Source: Candidatus Obscuribacterales bacterium (GTDB taxonomy: Bacteria > Cyanobacteriota > Vampirovibrionia > Obscuribacterales > Obscuribacteraceae). Taken from it: DNA of 64,000 nucleotides. Numbering within the stretch: the stretch's first letter is position 1; each line of letters starts with the position of its first letter. The stretch lies in the NCBI GenBank assembly GCA_019637435.1, contig JAHBVO010000001.1, positions 1,736,001 to 1,800,000 of the forward strand. Direction: 5' to 3'. The notes beneath the pieces were generated by a model, which was given only the letters and a program-made list of their open reading frames with translations, did not search any database and had not been told where the DNA came from. Shown one piece after another: positions 1 through 8,798 of the stretch. A program made the translations under genes and the position numbers.

Positions 1-442
1 AACCATTTCTCTGGTTCTTCATGATCGGAACGAAGAGATGGCAGCCGTTTACAACTCCCATTAGATTCACGTCGATTACTTTTCTGAAATCACTTATTCT
101 CATCTCGTGGAGATAGCCACCGCATCCGATACCAGCGTTATTGATACCAATATCGATACCACCGTGCCGCCTCTGGAAATCATTCACTGCCTCGGCAAAT
201 TGCTCATAATTCGAGACGTCGAAGGTATATGAAATTGCCTCGCCGCCGGCAGTACGAACCGCCTTTACCGCGTCGTTCAATCGCTGCTCATCGATATCAG
301 TGAGTGCCAATTTCCAGTTGTCCCTTGCCAAATCGGTGGCAAATGCGAGTCCAAGCCCACTGCCCGCTCCGGTTATGAAGGCGCGCTTGCCGGGAAATCT
401 CCTCGCTAGCTTGTCGAGATATTGGGTTGAGCTGTTATGCAA
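1..442 (-). CDS. Short-chain dehydrogenase/reductase, 3' end cut by window
   Basis: NAD(P)-dependent oxidoreductase of the classical SDR family; substrate unknown. Read on the minus strand, the first third of the enzyme is visible: an N-terminal cofactor-binding glycine motif (ITGAGSGLGLA), an acidic residue after beta-2 (LTDID) that favours NAD(H) over NADP(H), and the NNAG motif (IDIGINNAGIG) that stabilises the central sheet. The YxxxK active site lies beyond the left edge. I place the start at a TTG at 442 because an AGGA sits eight bases upstream and no ATG exists in the open frame before a stop about 90 bases further up. The sulfatase gene diverges from it across roughly 230 bases. Confidence 0.85.
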   Translation of the reverse strand, partial: MHNSSTQYLDKLARRFPGKRAFITGAGSGLGLAFATDLARDNWKLALTDIDEQRLNDAVKAVRTAGGEAISYTFDVSNYEQFAEAVNDFQRRHGGIDIGINNAGIGCGGYLHEMRISDFRKVIDVNLMGVVNGCHLFVPIMKNQRNG

Positions 443-669
443 TTCGATTGTCCTGTTGAGCAGGCGGCAGAAAACTGTTACTAGTATGCCGCGCTCTCGG
501 GTGTCTGGAGACCGAATCGGGAGCGGAGTAACTTAAAATGCTCTTATTTATCCTGGCAAATCGACATCAATCAATTCGCATTCCTATACGCTAGTGCCGT
601 GAGCTCGTAGCTGATAGGCTACGCAATTGCTCAATCGTTTAGCTCTGTACCTATTTTGGAGACGAAAAG

Positions 670-2280
670 ATGTTCAGGCGAATGCTGGTTTCAACAATGG
701 CACTGCTAATGGTGCTGCTGATTCTTTCACCGCAAGCGGCGCTTTGCGCTTCAGGGGACAAGCCGAACATTGTGTTTATCATGGGCGATGACATTGGCTG
801 GTTCAATGTTGGCGCGTACAACCAGGGCATTATGGCTGGTAGGACTCCGCATATAGATAAGTTGGCATCGGAGGGACTGAGATTTACCGACTACTATGCC
901 GAAGCCAGTTGCACTGCCGGTAGAGCCAACTTCATAACAGGTCAACTGCCGATCAGAACCGGCATGACCACAGTCGGTCAGGCGGGCGCTGCCGTCGGCA
1001 TACCAGCCCAAGCCGTTACGATAGCCGCAGCCTTGAAAGGAATGGGTTATACGACGGGTCAATTCGGCAAAAACCACCTGGGCGATTTGAATAGGTTTTT
1101 ACCCACCGTTCATGGATTTGATGAATTTTTTGGTTATTTGTATCACCTCGATGCGATGGAAGATCCTGCTCACAGAAACTATCCGCAGGAATTAGTCGCA
1201 ACTGTTGGTCCGCGCAACATGATTCACTCCTGGGCGACAGACACAAATGATCCAACGGAGCAACCCCGCTGGGGAGTGGTTGGCAAGCAAAAAATTGAGG
1301 ACGCCGGTCAACTCTATCCAAAGCGAATGGAAACAGTTGATGATGAAATACTCGAAAAGTCGCTGGCATTTATGGACAAGTCACGTAAAGACGGTAAGCC
1401 CTTCTTTGTCTGGTTGAATCCAACGAGAATGCATGTAGTTACACATTTATCGGAAAAGTACGATTCGATGCGTAACTCGAAGAACGGTTGGTCCGTTCAG
1501 GAAGCCGGAATGGCTCAACTTGATGATATTGTCGGCTCAGTCATGAAATATCTGAAGGACAATGGTATCGATGACAATACCATCGTTGCGTTCACCACTG
1601 ATAATGGCGCGGAGAACTTCACCTGGCCGGATGGCGGACAAACACCATTTGCAGGTGGTAAGGGAACGGCTCTGGAAGGCGGTTTCCGTGTTCCTGCGAT
1701 AGTGCGCTGGCCCGGAAAGATTCCAGCCGGCCGTGTCGAGAATGGTATCTTTAGCGGTCTCGATTGGTTCCCAACGCTTGTGTCAATGGCAGGAAATCCA
1801 AACATAAAAGATGAACTAAAGAAGGGCAAACTAATCGGTGATACCACCTTTAAAGTGCACCTTGATGGCTACGATCAAACACCTTTGCTTACCGGAACCG
1901 GTCCTTCAAATCGTCACGAAGTCTTCTACTTCACCGAAGGTACGTTGAGTGCGGTGCGTTTAAACGATTACAAATATCGCTTTACCGACCAGCCGAATGG
2001 TTGGCTGGGTGCCACTGAAAAAGTGGATTGGCCCATTCTGACCAATCTGCGACTCGATCCTTTTGAGCGCACTGGAAATCCAAGCAGCCGCGGCGGATCT
2101 CTCGGATACGGTGATTGGTTTACCTACGAGTTCTGGCGCTTTGTTTTCGTGCAGCAAGAGGTCGCAAAAACAGCACAGACATTTATTGAGTTTCCCCCTA
2201 TGCAAAAAGGCGCGTCCTTTAACATGGAGTCGATTAAGGAGAAACTCTTGAACCGTATCAATGCTTCCCATGGAAACTAG
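670..2280 (+). CDS. Secreted sulfatase (arylsulfatase family)
   Basis: Hydrolyses sulfate esters, probably outside the cytoplasm; substrate unknown. A hydrophobic signal peptide occupies residues 1-27. The alkaline-phosphatase-fold sulfatase domain follows: metal ligands D40-D41, the sulfatase signature C81-T-A-G-R85 (C-x-[PA]-x-R) whose cysteine is normally converted to formylglycine, K134 and H136 in GKNHLGD, and the D311-N312 pair in TDNGAE. At 536 residues it is a normal length. The variant with Ala in the third signature position is known in this family. No formylglycine-generating enzyme or anaerobic sulfatase-maturase is present in the window, so maturation must depend on a gene elsewhere. 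GGAGA lies seven bases before the ATG. Confidence 0.9.
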   Translation: MFRRMLVSTMALLMVLLILSPQAALCASGDKPNIVFIMGDDIGWFNVGAYNQGIMAGRTPHIDKLASEGLRFTDYYAEASCTAGRANFITGQLPIRTGMTTVGQAGAAVGIPAQAVTIAAALKGMGYTTGQFGKNHLGDLNRFLPTVHGFDEFFGYLYHLDAMEDPAHRNYPQELVATVGPRNMIHSWATDTNDPTEQPRWGVVGKQKIEDAGQLYPKRMETVDDEILEKSLAFMDKSRKDGKPFFVWLNPTRMHVVTHLSEKYDSMRNSKNGWSVQEAGMAQLDDIVGSVMKYLKDNGIDDNTIVAFTTDNGAENFTWPDGGQTPFAGGKGTALEGGFRVPAIVRWPGKIPAGRVENGIFSGLDWFPTLVSMAGNPNIKDELKKGKLIGDTTFKVHLDGYDQTPLLTGTGPSNRHEVFYFTEGTLSAVRLNDYKYRFTDQPNGWLGATEKVDWPILTNLRLDPFERTGNPSSRGGSLGYGDWFTYEFWRFVFVQQEVAKTAQTFIEFPPMQKGASFNMESIKEKLLNRINASHGN

Positions 2281-2295
2281 GTAGTTCGAGCGTAT

Positions 2296-2745
2296 TTAGT
2301 CGTTGGCGTCAGCGTTTATGTTGACAAAAGGAACTTTGACTTTCACCTTACCGCTGTAAGGGTCTTTGTTGATGCGCACGAATGGCGCGTTGACATGAAC
2401 CTCGCCGGTATTCTCGTCGCTATCGATGGCTACGCCGGGGGCGCGCACATGAGTCCGAGAAGGAACCGTGTTGTCTATGCCGCGATCGTCTAAAGTAACC
2501 TCGGCACCTGGGTCTCCAGCGTATTCTGCTGGTGTCTTAGGTTCCACCGTTCGAATTGTCTCCGTCGTAACGCGCGAATCGCCGGTTTCTGAAACTTCAA
2601 CTTTGCGAGATTCACCATAACCGTTGATGTTGCTGCTGCTGCTTTCAGATGTGGTTTTCGATCCTCCACAGGCCGCGATGAAAGCGCATGCCGCGATAAC
2701 TGGAACTACTTTCAGAACGAATTTCTCATTGGAATACGTACGCAT
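2296..2745 (-). CDS. Putative lipoprotein of unknown function
   Basis: About 149 residues. The N-terminus is a lipoprotein signal: positive residues, a hydrophobic core and a lipobox ending FIAAC, with the lipidated cysteine near residue 26, followed by a Ser-rich linker. The rest is hydrophilic and includes a repeated theme (VRAPGVAID, VNAPFVRIN, VKVPFVNIN), suggesting two or three short beta-strand repeats. I do not recognise the family. I chose the second of two adjacent ATGs because GAGG lies at a better distance from it. The gene converges with the sulfatase, only 15 bases between the stops. Confidence 0.75.
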   Translation of the reverse strand: MRTYSNEKFVLKVVPVIAACAFIAACGGSKTTSESSSSNINGYGESRKVEVSETGDSRVTTETIRTVEPKTPAEYAGDPGAEVTLDDRGIDNTVPSRTHVRAPGVAIDSDENTGEVHVNAPFVRINKDPYSGKVKVKVPFVNINADAND

Positions 2746-2829
2746 CATTTACCTCAACAGTAGACCTTTCACCTGTCTTTTAACTATGTAGCGCGATTTG
2801 ATCTATCGATGCTTCATGGCTGCAGTCAC

Positions 2830-3426
2830 TTAATCCGGTGCGAAACGCCTCAGCTTAGCAACGAAACTTGGATCCACCATGCAGACGCCATCTTTGCAAG
2901 AGCTAGACGCGACCTCTACCAGTAACGACTTTTCATCGGGGAGCAATGGAATTTTCATTACGCCTGTTGGCAGTACCCTAGACGGTGTTGAAGCCTTGAC
3001 CTCCATGACCCGAAGGACCTGTTTGGCAATGCCGGGATCAAGCCAAACTGCAGCGAGTCGCATGCTGCGAACGGCTGTTTCCAAAACAGTCGCAATACTA
3101 CTTTTAAGCACGTAACCATCGGCTCCCGCATCAAGTGCGGCGAAAATATCTTCCGGCGCGTCGCTTGCCGTGACAATCAAAATTTTTACGCTCCTGTGTG
3201 CGGCGCGAATCTGTTTCGTTAGCTCGATTGCGTCTGTGTCGGAAAAACCTAAATCCAGTAACGCCACATCAACCGTTTCGCCCGTGAGATAGTTCAAGGC
3301 TTCTGCATCATTGACGAGCGCTACGAGCGATAAGTCGGAGAATTGTGCAAATAACTTTTGCAACGCAATTTTGCTGTCAGAGTCACTACCGATGGACAAA
3401 ACTCGAATCGACATTTCATTAGACAT
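2830..3426 (-). CDS. Response-regulator receiver protein with a non-canonical C-terminus
   Basis: Two-component receiver domain, residues about 6-124. The phospho-acceptor D58 lies in VALLDLGFSD, with the switch threonine T86, the conserved K108 in YVLKSS, and acidic residues D15/D17 after the first strand. The layout resembles NarL-type regulators, but the remaining ~70 residues do not show the LuxR-type helix-turn-helix (no recognisable T-x-R-E-x-E-V-L block). Instead there is a short acidic/hydrophobic tail with two cysteines (SSCKDGVCM). It could act through protein contacts or carry a strongly diverged DNA-binding tail. No histidine kinase is adjacent. Confidence 0.75.
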   Translation of the reverse strand: MSNEMSIRVLSIGSDSDSKIALQKLFAQFSDLSLVALVNDAEALNYLTGETVDVALLDLGFSDTDAIELTKQIRAAHRSVKILIVTASDAPEDIFAALDAGADGYVLKSSIATVLETAVRSMRLAAVWLDPGIAKQVLRVMEVKASTPSRVLPTGVMKIPLLPDEKSLLVEVASSSCKDGVCMVDPSFVAKLRRFAPD

Positions 3427-3552
3427 AAATGTTTAGCGTCCATACAGGAATTCTATTATTTAGTACCGCATTCTCGCCCCAGTTATATAAACTATATGCG
3501 CCGTCGAAGCGTTGAAACAGGCTAAACTGTGATTGAGCGGGGGGCATGAAGA

Positions 3553-3984
3553 ATGGGATACGTTGAAGTAGAAGAGAGCTTGTTGGTTGGCGCACCGCCT
3601 GCGAAAGTTTATAAGGTGCTCGCCGATCCTCAGCATCATAAGCACATCTTGCCGGAGGAATTCGTCAGCTATGGCGAGGAGGCGGACGGAACTGTCTCCT
3701 TCACTCTCAACGTCGGCGGCGTTGAGCGCCACATGCGGGTGCGTACAGAAGAGGCAGAGCAGAACCGTTTGTTTCGCGAGATCGAAGTTAATAGCAATAT
3801 CGCGACGGAGTTCTTGCTAGAGCCGCATCAGGACGGCACCGTGGTAACCATCTCAATGAAATACGAGACAAAGAAGAACATCGCCGGATGGATCGAGCAA
3901 CTGACAGTTCCATTCTTGCTACGACCGTTATACAAGAAAGAGCTTGTGAAACTGGGTCGCTATGTGCTTCTTGTGACTGATTAG
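3553..3984 (+). CDS. SRPBCC-family (polyketide cyclase/START-like) protein
   Basis: 143 residues in a single helix-grip fold pattern: an initial strand (VEVEESLLV), a helix carrying PPAKVYKVLADP, a run of antiparallel strands and a long C-terminal helix. Members bind hydrophobic ligands or act as cyclases or Coq10-like carriers; nothing here fixes the ligand. The sequence has no signal peptide, so it is cytosolic. It diverges from the receiver gene and ends at a hairpin that overlaps its own stop codon. Confidence 0.7.
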   Translation: MGYVEVEESLLVGAPPAKVYKVLADPQHHKHILPEEFVSYGEEADGTVSFTLNVGGVERHMRVRTEEAEQNRLFREIEVNSNIATEFLLEPHQDGTVVTISMKYETKKNIAGWIEQLTVPFLLRPLYKKELVKLGRYVLLVTD

Positions 3985-4008
3985 TTTGTTGATCAGTCTC
4001 CCATTTTT
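3975..4008 (+). terminator. Rho-independent terminator overlapping the stop of the SRPBCC gene
   Basis: A seven-base-pair stem GACTGAT/ATCAGTC with a ten-base loop is followed by TCCCATTTTT. The TAG stop codon lies in the loop. It serves the plus-strand SRPBCC gene, with the next gene arriving convergently. Confidence 0.5.
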
Positions 4009-4015
4009 ATTGAAA

Positions 4016-4738
4016 CTATTTGCGATGTTCAAACATCCAGTCAAATAGTCCATGTTCGCGCAGAGCGAGTGTAAGCGTTTCATGTCCTAAGCCCTCCCAC
4101 TCTGTCACACGGGGGTAGCGACCGAGTTGATGCATCTCGTGTATCACTGCTCGCGTCTCGTCGATTGGACACGGCTCGTCGTACGTGCCCTGGAGAAACC
4201 AGATAGGTGTTGTACCGATTTCGCGAGCAATCGCTTTTGGACGATCGTAGGCTACGAACATTGATTCAAAGAGCGGCTTCGCCTCATCAGGCATTTTTGG
4301 TGGTGGCTCAGCACCGATCCAAGTGATACCAGGGGCGATGCAAACTACTGCCGCGAACAGTTCGCGATGGCGCGCCATTAGCCATAACGCGCTCGACCCT
4401 CCCATAGAGAAACCGGCAAGGTATACGCGTGAGGCGTCAGCGTTGAACTCCTCGATACCTTTACGAACCGCATGAACGACGCGCTCCTCCATCTCTCCGT
4501 AGAATGCACGGTATTCACGTTCACATTGAGGAAAAACAACTACCGCCGGCAGTTGATATTCGTCGAGAACTTCTTCCACGCCTTTGACAGGCAAACCGCG
4601 GTTATCTCCGCGCTCGGCTGACCCATGCAGAAAAGCGATTATGGGCGGATTCGATATCTCTCCAATGTTGTGTGGGTGCCAGGTAACGAAGTTGAAGGGT
4701 GCTCTGCAATCGTCAACGTGCAACAGAACAAAAGGCAT
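4016..4738 (-). CDS. Alpha/beta-hydrolase (carboxylesterase/phospholipase-like)
   Basis: Probable cytosolic serine esterase of 240 residues. The oxyanion segment is FLHGSAER (H38-G39), the nucleophile elbow is GFSMGGS with S111, and the likely catalytic histidine is H219 in GLGHETL; an acidic residue in GTYDEPCPIDE probably completes the triad. The build resembles the single-domain esterase/dienelactone-hydrolase group rather than lipases. GGAG is five bases before the ATG. Physiological substrate is unknown. Confidence 0.8.
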   Translation of the reverse strand: MPFVLLHVDDCRAPFNFVTWHPHNIGEISNPPIIAFLHGSAERGDNRGLPVKGVEEVLDEYQLPAVVVFPQCEREYRAFYGEMEERVVHAVRKGIEEFNADASRVYLAGFSMGGSSALWLMARHRELFAAVVCIAPGITWIGAEPPPKMPDEAKPLFESMFVAYDRPKAIAREIGTTPIWFLQGTYDEPCPIDETRAVIHEMHQLGRYPRVTEWEGLGHETLTLALREHGLFDWMFEHRK

Positions 4739-4769
4739 GCTGTCTCCGGGTTTCCAAATTCTGACGCAC

Positions 4770-5000
4770 TCAGTCGATCATGTCTTCCCAATACTCGGTG
4801 CGGTCCTTCCAGTTGCAATCACCGTTACCGCAAAGCAAAGTTACTCGCGAAGCATGCGAGTCAATCTCCTGGATGTTGAATCCATCGCGCACGGCGTCGA
4901 TGGTCTCCGCATATTTCTCATACTTGCGAATCGGTTGTTTACACTTGGGGCATGCCATCTTCTCGTTCTCGATGGCTTCCTTGATAACTTTTTCGGACAT
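4770..5000 (-). CDS. Small zinc-ribbon-like protein
   Basis: 76 residues, no signal peptide. C17-P-K-C20 and C57-GNGD-C62 make a four-cysteine set spaced like a zinc ribbon; the ends are charged and helical. The start at the internal ATG is supported by GAGGT six bases upstream; the longer frame would begin at a GTG inside that Shine-Dalgarno sequence. It lies 31 bases upstream of the esterase and probably shares its transcript. Function unknown. Confidence 0.7.
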   Translation of the reverse strand: MSEKVIKEAIENEKMACPKCKQPIRKYEKYAETIDAVRDGFNIQEIDSHASRVTLLCGNGDCNWKDRTEYWEDMID

Positions 5001-5166
5001 TTTGAACCTCACTTGTACAGTTCATTTTAGATCAGATGTCCACCCGGATTAAATATTGGAGCGCTGAATATTGCCGGATTTTGACTATTTCGGAGTCAGT
5101 AGGGTCCCGGCAGGGGTGCGGTAAACACGAATTTACCTTTGGCTCCTGTCAACCTACAATTCAAAC

Positions 5167-5958
5167 ATGCAAATCTCGACCCGACTACTGGCGATAACAA
5201 CCCTCACCTCCCTGGTGTTGGGTCTTTTCGGTAGTTATTGCGCATCTGATTGGATGTTCGGAAACGGTTTGAAGGCAACTGCTGCGGCAGAACCAGTCCA
5301 CGCCTTGAAGAACTATGATATTGCAATTGCGCTAAATCCGTTCAATGCGCCAGCCTGGTTGAATCGTGGAGCTTCCAGAGCAGCCACGGGAGACTTGAGC
5401 GGTGCTGCTTCTGATTACGAGAGGGCTTTGAATCTTGGTGGTTCTCCGGAATTTCTGGCGATTGGGCATCTTAACCGCAGTTCACTGCGCAAATCACAGA
5501 ACGATTTGGATGGCGCGCTCGCAGACTTGAACGATGCAATCGAGTTAAACAGTAGCGACTGGTCGGCACATCATGAGCGCGGGCTCTTGCTGGCGGAAGT
5601 TGGCGACAAGACCGGTGCTATAGCCGACTTCACCGAGGCTATTCGGCTCAACCCAAATTCCGAATCGTTTGCTGCCCGTGGCTATGAATTGGATTATCTG
5701 GATGATTCGGGCGCTCTGTCTGACTATAACCAGGCGCTGGCGCTTGATCCCAAAAACGTCTCCGCGCTCTATGGCAGCGCTTATGCGAAACTTCGACTCG
5801 GCGACAAAGCCGGTGCGATTGCGGCTCTCAAGGAGCTAGTAAAGCTTGAAACCCCGTGTGCGGCTCAACTTCGCAAACTATTGAATTCATTTAGTGCGCG
5901 AAACTTTGTCGGCGAGCCGAGCCGCAGAGGTGTTTCATGTGGTACAGATGTCGCTTAG
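5167..5958 (+). CDS. Membrane-anchored or exported TPR protein
   Basis: 263 residues. Residues 1-30 form a hydrophobic signal or anchor (LLAITTLTSLVLGLFG). The rest is a run of about five tetratricopeptide repeats recognisable by the W/LNRG...GD..GA..DY..AL.LNP pattern, so it is a protein-interaction scaffold on the outer face of the inner membrane. The C-terminal 25 residues after the last repeat are basic and unstructured. No clear Shine-Dalgarno sequence precedes the ATG. Confidence 0.75.
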   Translation: MQISTRLLAITTLTSLVLGLFGSYCASDWMFGNGLKATAAAEPVHALKNYDIAIALNPFNAPAWLNRGASRAATGDLSGAASDYERALNLGGSPEFLAIGHLNRSSLRKSQNDLDGALADLNDAIELNSSDWSAHHERGLLLAEVGDKTGAIADFTEAIRLNPNSESFAARGYELDYLDDSGALSDYNQALALDPKNVSALYGSAYAKLRLGDKAGAIAALKELVKLETPCAAQLRKLLNSFSARNFVGEPSRRGVSCGTDVA

Positions 5959-6003
5959 ACTCTGAACCTTAGATTTGTAGACTCTTAAACAGGACGTTGT
6001 CTG

Positions 6004-6225
6004 TTATGGAGTCGGATTGGGAACAGACGGTGCCGGCATAGCTGGGGCTTCAGGTAATGTCGGAGCCTTGGGTTCTGGCACGTTGATAGTCGTGTTGTTG
6101 GTCGTATGAGTTGCGGTACCACTGAAGTAATAGAAACCGAAGCCAACCGCTGCAAGAATCAAAATTGCCAGGACGAAAGCGAGCGCGCCAGTACCGCTTG
6201 ATTCTTCTCTCACAATAGTAGTCAT
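6004..6225 (-). CDS. Small single-span membrane protein with a Pro-rich tail
   Basis: 73 residues: a short cytoplasmic head, a transmembrane helix at about residues 14-34 (ALAFVLAILILAAVGFGFYYF), a Thr/Asn-rich stretch, and a tail rich in Pro and Ala. The overall build matches small membrane proteins common in cyanobacterial relatives, but I do not recognise a named family. GAGGAG eight bases before the ATG makes the gene credible. Confidence 0.65.
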   Translation of the reverse strand: MTTIVREESSGTGALAFVLAILILAAVGFGFYYFSGTATHTTNNTTINVPEPKAPTLPEAPAMPAPSVPNPTP

Positions 6226-6487
6226 TTGAATTTCTCCTCAATTAGTTTCAGGTGTTTCCGAGACAAGGAAGAGTTGAATAAAGTTCCACATTGTCTTAAT
6301 GTTAATCGGCGCAAGACAGTCTAGCGAAGGTTGTTCGCCGTTGGACCTGTAGAAGCGTAATGGCACCAAATCTGGTGGCGCTATAGGTGGTGGCACCAAT
6401 CGTTTAACTCTCAGTGTTTTTGAACTTCATTTGCGTGGGGAAATTGAATGTACGGATTGAAGAAGCTGTGCTGTCGATGGCGGATGG

Positions 6488-6706
6488 TTGAGCGCGGCTT
6501 CGTTTGATCGTTTGATGATAAGTATGGACAAACCGCAGTATTTCTCCACGCAGTACTTCGCGAACCAGGGCGAAGCTTATGCGATCAAAAATCCGAAAAA
6601 CACTTCTCTGTTGACCGACGAAGTTAGAAAAGCCTTCAACGTGCCGACGCTTGCAGAGACCGATGCTCGCTTGCGGAAACTCAACGACGAATCTTTGACA
6701 AAATGA
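6488..6706 (+). pseudogene. Short fragment resembling the C-terminus of a larger protein
   Basis: A 72-residue frame from a TTG. It begins abruptly inside what looks like a folded domain (FDRLMISMDKPQYF..TQYF) and ends with a typical C-terminal helix (LAETDARLRKLNDE). It recalls the end of DUF6624-type proteins, though I cannot confirm that. No Shine-Dalgarno sequence is seen, and the same strand carries an overlapping frame just upstream that stops two bases later, as a frameshift would leave. I read it as a decayed remnant; a short intact gene is possible. Confidence 0.4.
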
Positions 6707-6734
6707 GCGGTTGCATTGATCGCTAACCGCTCAT
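6703..6734 (+). terminator. Hairpin after the 6.5 kb fragment
   Basis: A perfect ten-base-pair stem ATGAGCGGTT/AACCGCTCAT with a twelve-base loop overlaps the stop codon and is followed by a loosely T-rich run. It lies between convergent genes and could serve either direction. Confidence 0.45.
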
Positions 6735-6772
6735 TCGTCTAATTGTTCTTAACGCATCGAGTTGGGGATTGC

Positions 6773-7591
6773 TTAAGCCGCTTTGTTGATCGGTTTGTCT
6801 GCAGCAATCTGTTTGCGGAGCGCCTTCTCTAATGCTAGGGTCGCATCATCCGTCGCGCGGATTATATCCGCGTTTCTAGAACTGGCCCAGAAGTAGATAT
6901 CCAGTGATAACGCTCCGTTTGCCGCAGATACATACACCTTCGGCTCCGGGTCCTTGGCGACGGTTTCCAGACCGGCTAAAGTCATTTTCGCAACTTGAAC
7001 AGCCTTTTCGTCGGGCACTTCCTTAAATGGAACCTGAAGGTGAATCAAGCGGTGAGCATAAGCAGTGTTAACAGTAACCGGGTCTGTGAAGAGTACGCCA
7101 TTCGGGATATAGACGCGTTGTCCCGTGTGCGTTTTGAGCAACGTCGTTCTTATAGTGATATCTTCTACGGTGCCCTCGTAATCGCGAGCTTTAATTTCAT
7201 CGCCAATACGAAATGGTTTTTGCCATAAAAGCAGCATACCTGCGAAGAAGTTTTGCAAAATATTTTGGAAGGCAAAACCGATTGCGACGGAACCGATACC
7301 GAGACCTGCAATTAGTTTGTCTGCGCTGAAGTCGGGCACAACGATTACCGCACAAACTAGTAATCCTAAAACGTTGATAGCTACTGCCATCAATTTTTCT
7401 ATTGCGTGACCTAGCGTCTGGTCTATCTGCGCTTTCGAAGAAATCGAGAAAGCCGCTTTTCCGATCACACGACTCAGCATGTGAATAACGAAGAAGACAG
7501 CGCAAGCTATAAGCAGATTAGGTAAAAGTTCGAAAAAACCGTCGACCATTTTCAGTACTGTTTGCCAGGCTAGCTGTAATCCATGTTGCAT
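6773..7591 (-). CDS. MscS-family mechanosensitive channel
   Basis: Tension-gated inner-membrane channel that releases solutes on osmotic downshock. 272 residues with three predicted spans: about 22-42, 70-90, and the pore helix region GLGIGSVAIGFAFQNILQNF rich in Gly/Ala as in MscS TM3. Next comes the beta domain (FRIGDEIKARDYEGTVEDI) and a mixed C-terminal domain. Length matches the small MscS type. I start at the ATG at 7591, where GAGGAG sits six bases upstream; the 41 extra residues of the longer frame show no conservation-like features. Confidence 0.85.
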   Translation of the reverse strand: MQHGLQLAWQTVLKMVDGFFELLPNLLIACAVFFVIHMLSRVIGKAAFSISSKAQIDQTLGHAIEKLMAVAINVLGLLVCAVIVVPDFSADKLIAGLGIGSVAIGFAFQNILQNFFAGMLLLWQKPFRIGDEIKARDYEGTVEDITIRTTLLKTHTGQRVYIPNGVLFTDPVTVNTAYAHRLIHLQVPFKEVPDEKAVQVAKMTLAGLETVAKDPEPKVYVSAANGALSLDIYFWASSRNADIIRATDDATLALEKALRKQIAADKPINKAA

Positions 7592-7792
7592 AACCACTCC
7601 TCTAGTGTCGGTTGCGCGTGAGGTCTGCGCGTTCTGAGCACAATGCACGGCGGGTGCCAGCATCCCGTGCTGAACTCTCCATAGCATTAGGGCGGAAAAT
7701 GCATGTCGTGACAAAGTTATGAAAGATTAGGCTGGTTGAGCTGCACTCAAGGTTAGGCATCGATAAGTGCAGGTTTAAAACTGTTTACTAAC

Positions 7793-8764
7793 CTACCGAT
7801 AGTTGACGATAAAGGTCATGTCCGGCGGTTCTTTGCCGGTCGTTGGAGGATCGATCCAGAAACTGAATCCGATTCTCGCGGGCACGCGTTCTATCACGAA
7901 ATTGTCCAACCAATCGGTTGCTGGACTTAGATTATTGCATCCGCCCGGGTAACCACATGCGGTGCCACAGTGCATAAAGTGAGGTATTAGCTTTGCGGTC
8001 TTCATCGGGCTGCCGATGTGTATGTTCGTTGCGAACGTGGGTGGAATATAGACGTAGTTGAATCCCAGGTCTCGGGCATTAACTATTGAAAGTGCTGTTT
8101 GTCCATAGAGAGTGTACCGGGGATACTTGAATATCTCGCACATCTCTTTTTCGTATAGAGTTTTTTCGTATGTAACCTCAGCTGTGCGCGCTTGTGGATA
8201 CCAGATAAGATGCGACGGCTTGACTGCTGTTGGATACTTCTTGTGGGCTAAGTCCTGCTCAGATACTTTGTCCTTTGGAAGTGGTGCGATGGTTACGTCG
8301 GACACAAGTAGAAACGGATTGAGCAGATTGGTCGATTGAACCGAATCTCCTCGAATGCTATTTTGCCCTTCGCCGTAGTACGCACGACCGACGTCACCCC
8401 ACCAGGGTTTCTTGTCTTCAAGTTGTCCCAGGGTTGGTGTATCCGGCACGTACTTTTTGTGGAGCAATTGCGGATATTTCATTGCGGCTCTGTAGCGTAA
8501 ATCCGATAACTCCAATTTCGTCTTGAAATTCAGGTCTCGAGGTGGATTTATTGAGAGCTCGATTGTGCGGACCTTGGCCTTCGGACCAATGGCGAGTTCG
8601 TTTGCCGCGTGGGCTGCGTGCGAAATCGCAAGAAGCAAAGTTGCTGTAAGCAAAAACAATTTTCGGCGAAACACAACCAATGAGGCACCAGCTGAGGAAA
8701 GTCGATCGCGAATCAATCCTGGCGAAACGTGAGCACAGTATAGCCTCCCTGCTCGATTTTGCAA
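7793..8764 (-). CDS. Exported protein of unknown function
   Basis: Up to 323 residues. The hydrophobic core of a signal peptide lies at about residues 36-53 ending AHAAN, so the true start is probably one of the codons 10-25 residues downstream of the first ATG, but none has a clear Shine-Dalgarno sequence. The mature part has a cluster of cysteines in HCGTACGYPGGC near the C-terminus that could form disulfides, and several Trp/Tyr-rich segments. Its look is that of an extracytoplasmic enzyme or binding protein, but I recognise no family. Confidence 0.6.
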   Translation of the reverse strand: MQNRAGRLYCAHVSPGLIRDRLSSAGASLVVFRRKLFLLTATLLLAISHAAHAANELAIGPKAKVRTIELSINPPRDLNFKTKLELSDLRYRAAMKYPQLLHKKYVPDTPTLGQLEDKKPWWGDVGRAYYGEGQNSIRGDSVQSTNLLNPFLLVSDVTIAPLPKDKVSEQDLAHKKYPTAVKPSHLIWYPQARTAEVTYEKTLYEKEMCEIFKYPRYTLYGQTALSIVNARDLGFNYVYIPPTFATNIHIGSPMKTAKLIPHFMHCGTACGYPGGCNNLSPATDWLDNFVIERVPARIGFSFWIDPPTTGKEPPDMTFIVNYR

Positions 8765-8798
8765 GCGTGGCGGCTACAGTGCGTGTCGTCGAACGAAA

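Noticed and set aside
6362..6405. GGCACC / GGTGG short repeats upstream of the 6.5 kb fragment, recurring near 44.9 kb
   Set aside because: Units are too short and irregular to be a real repeat family or CRISPR; chance is sufficient.
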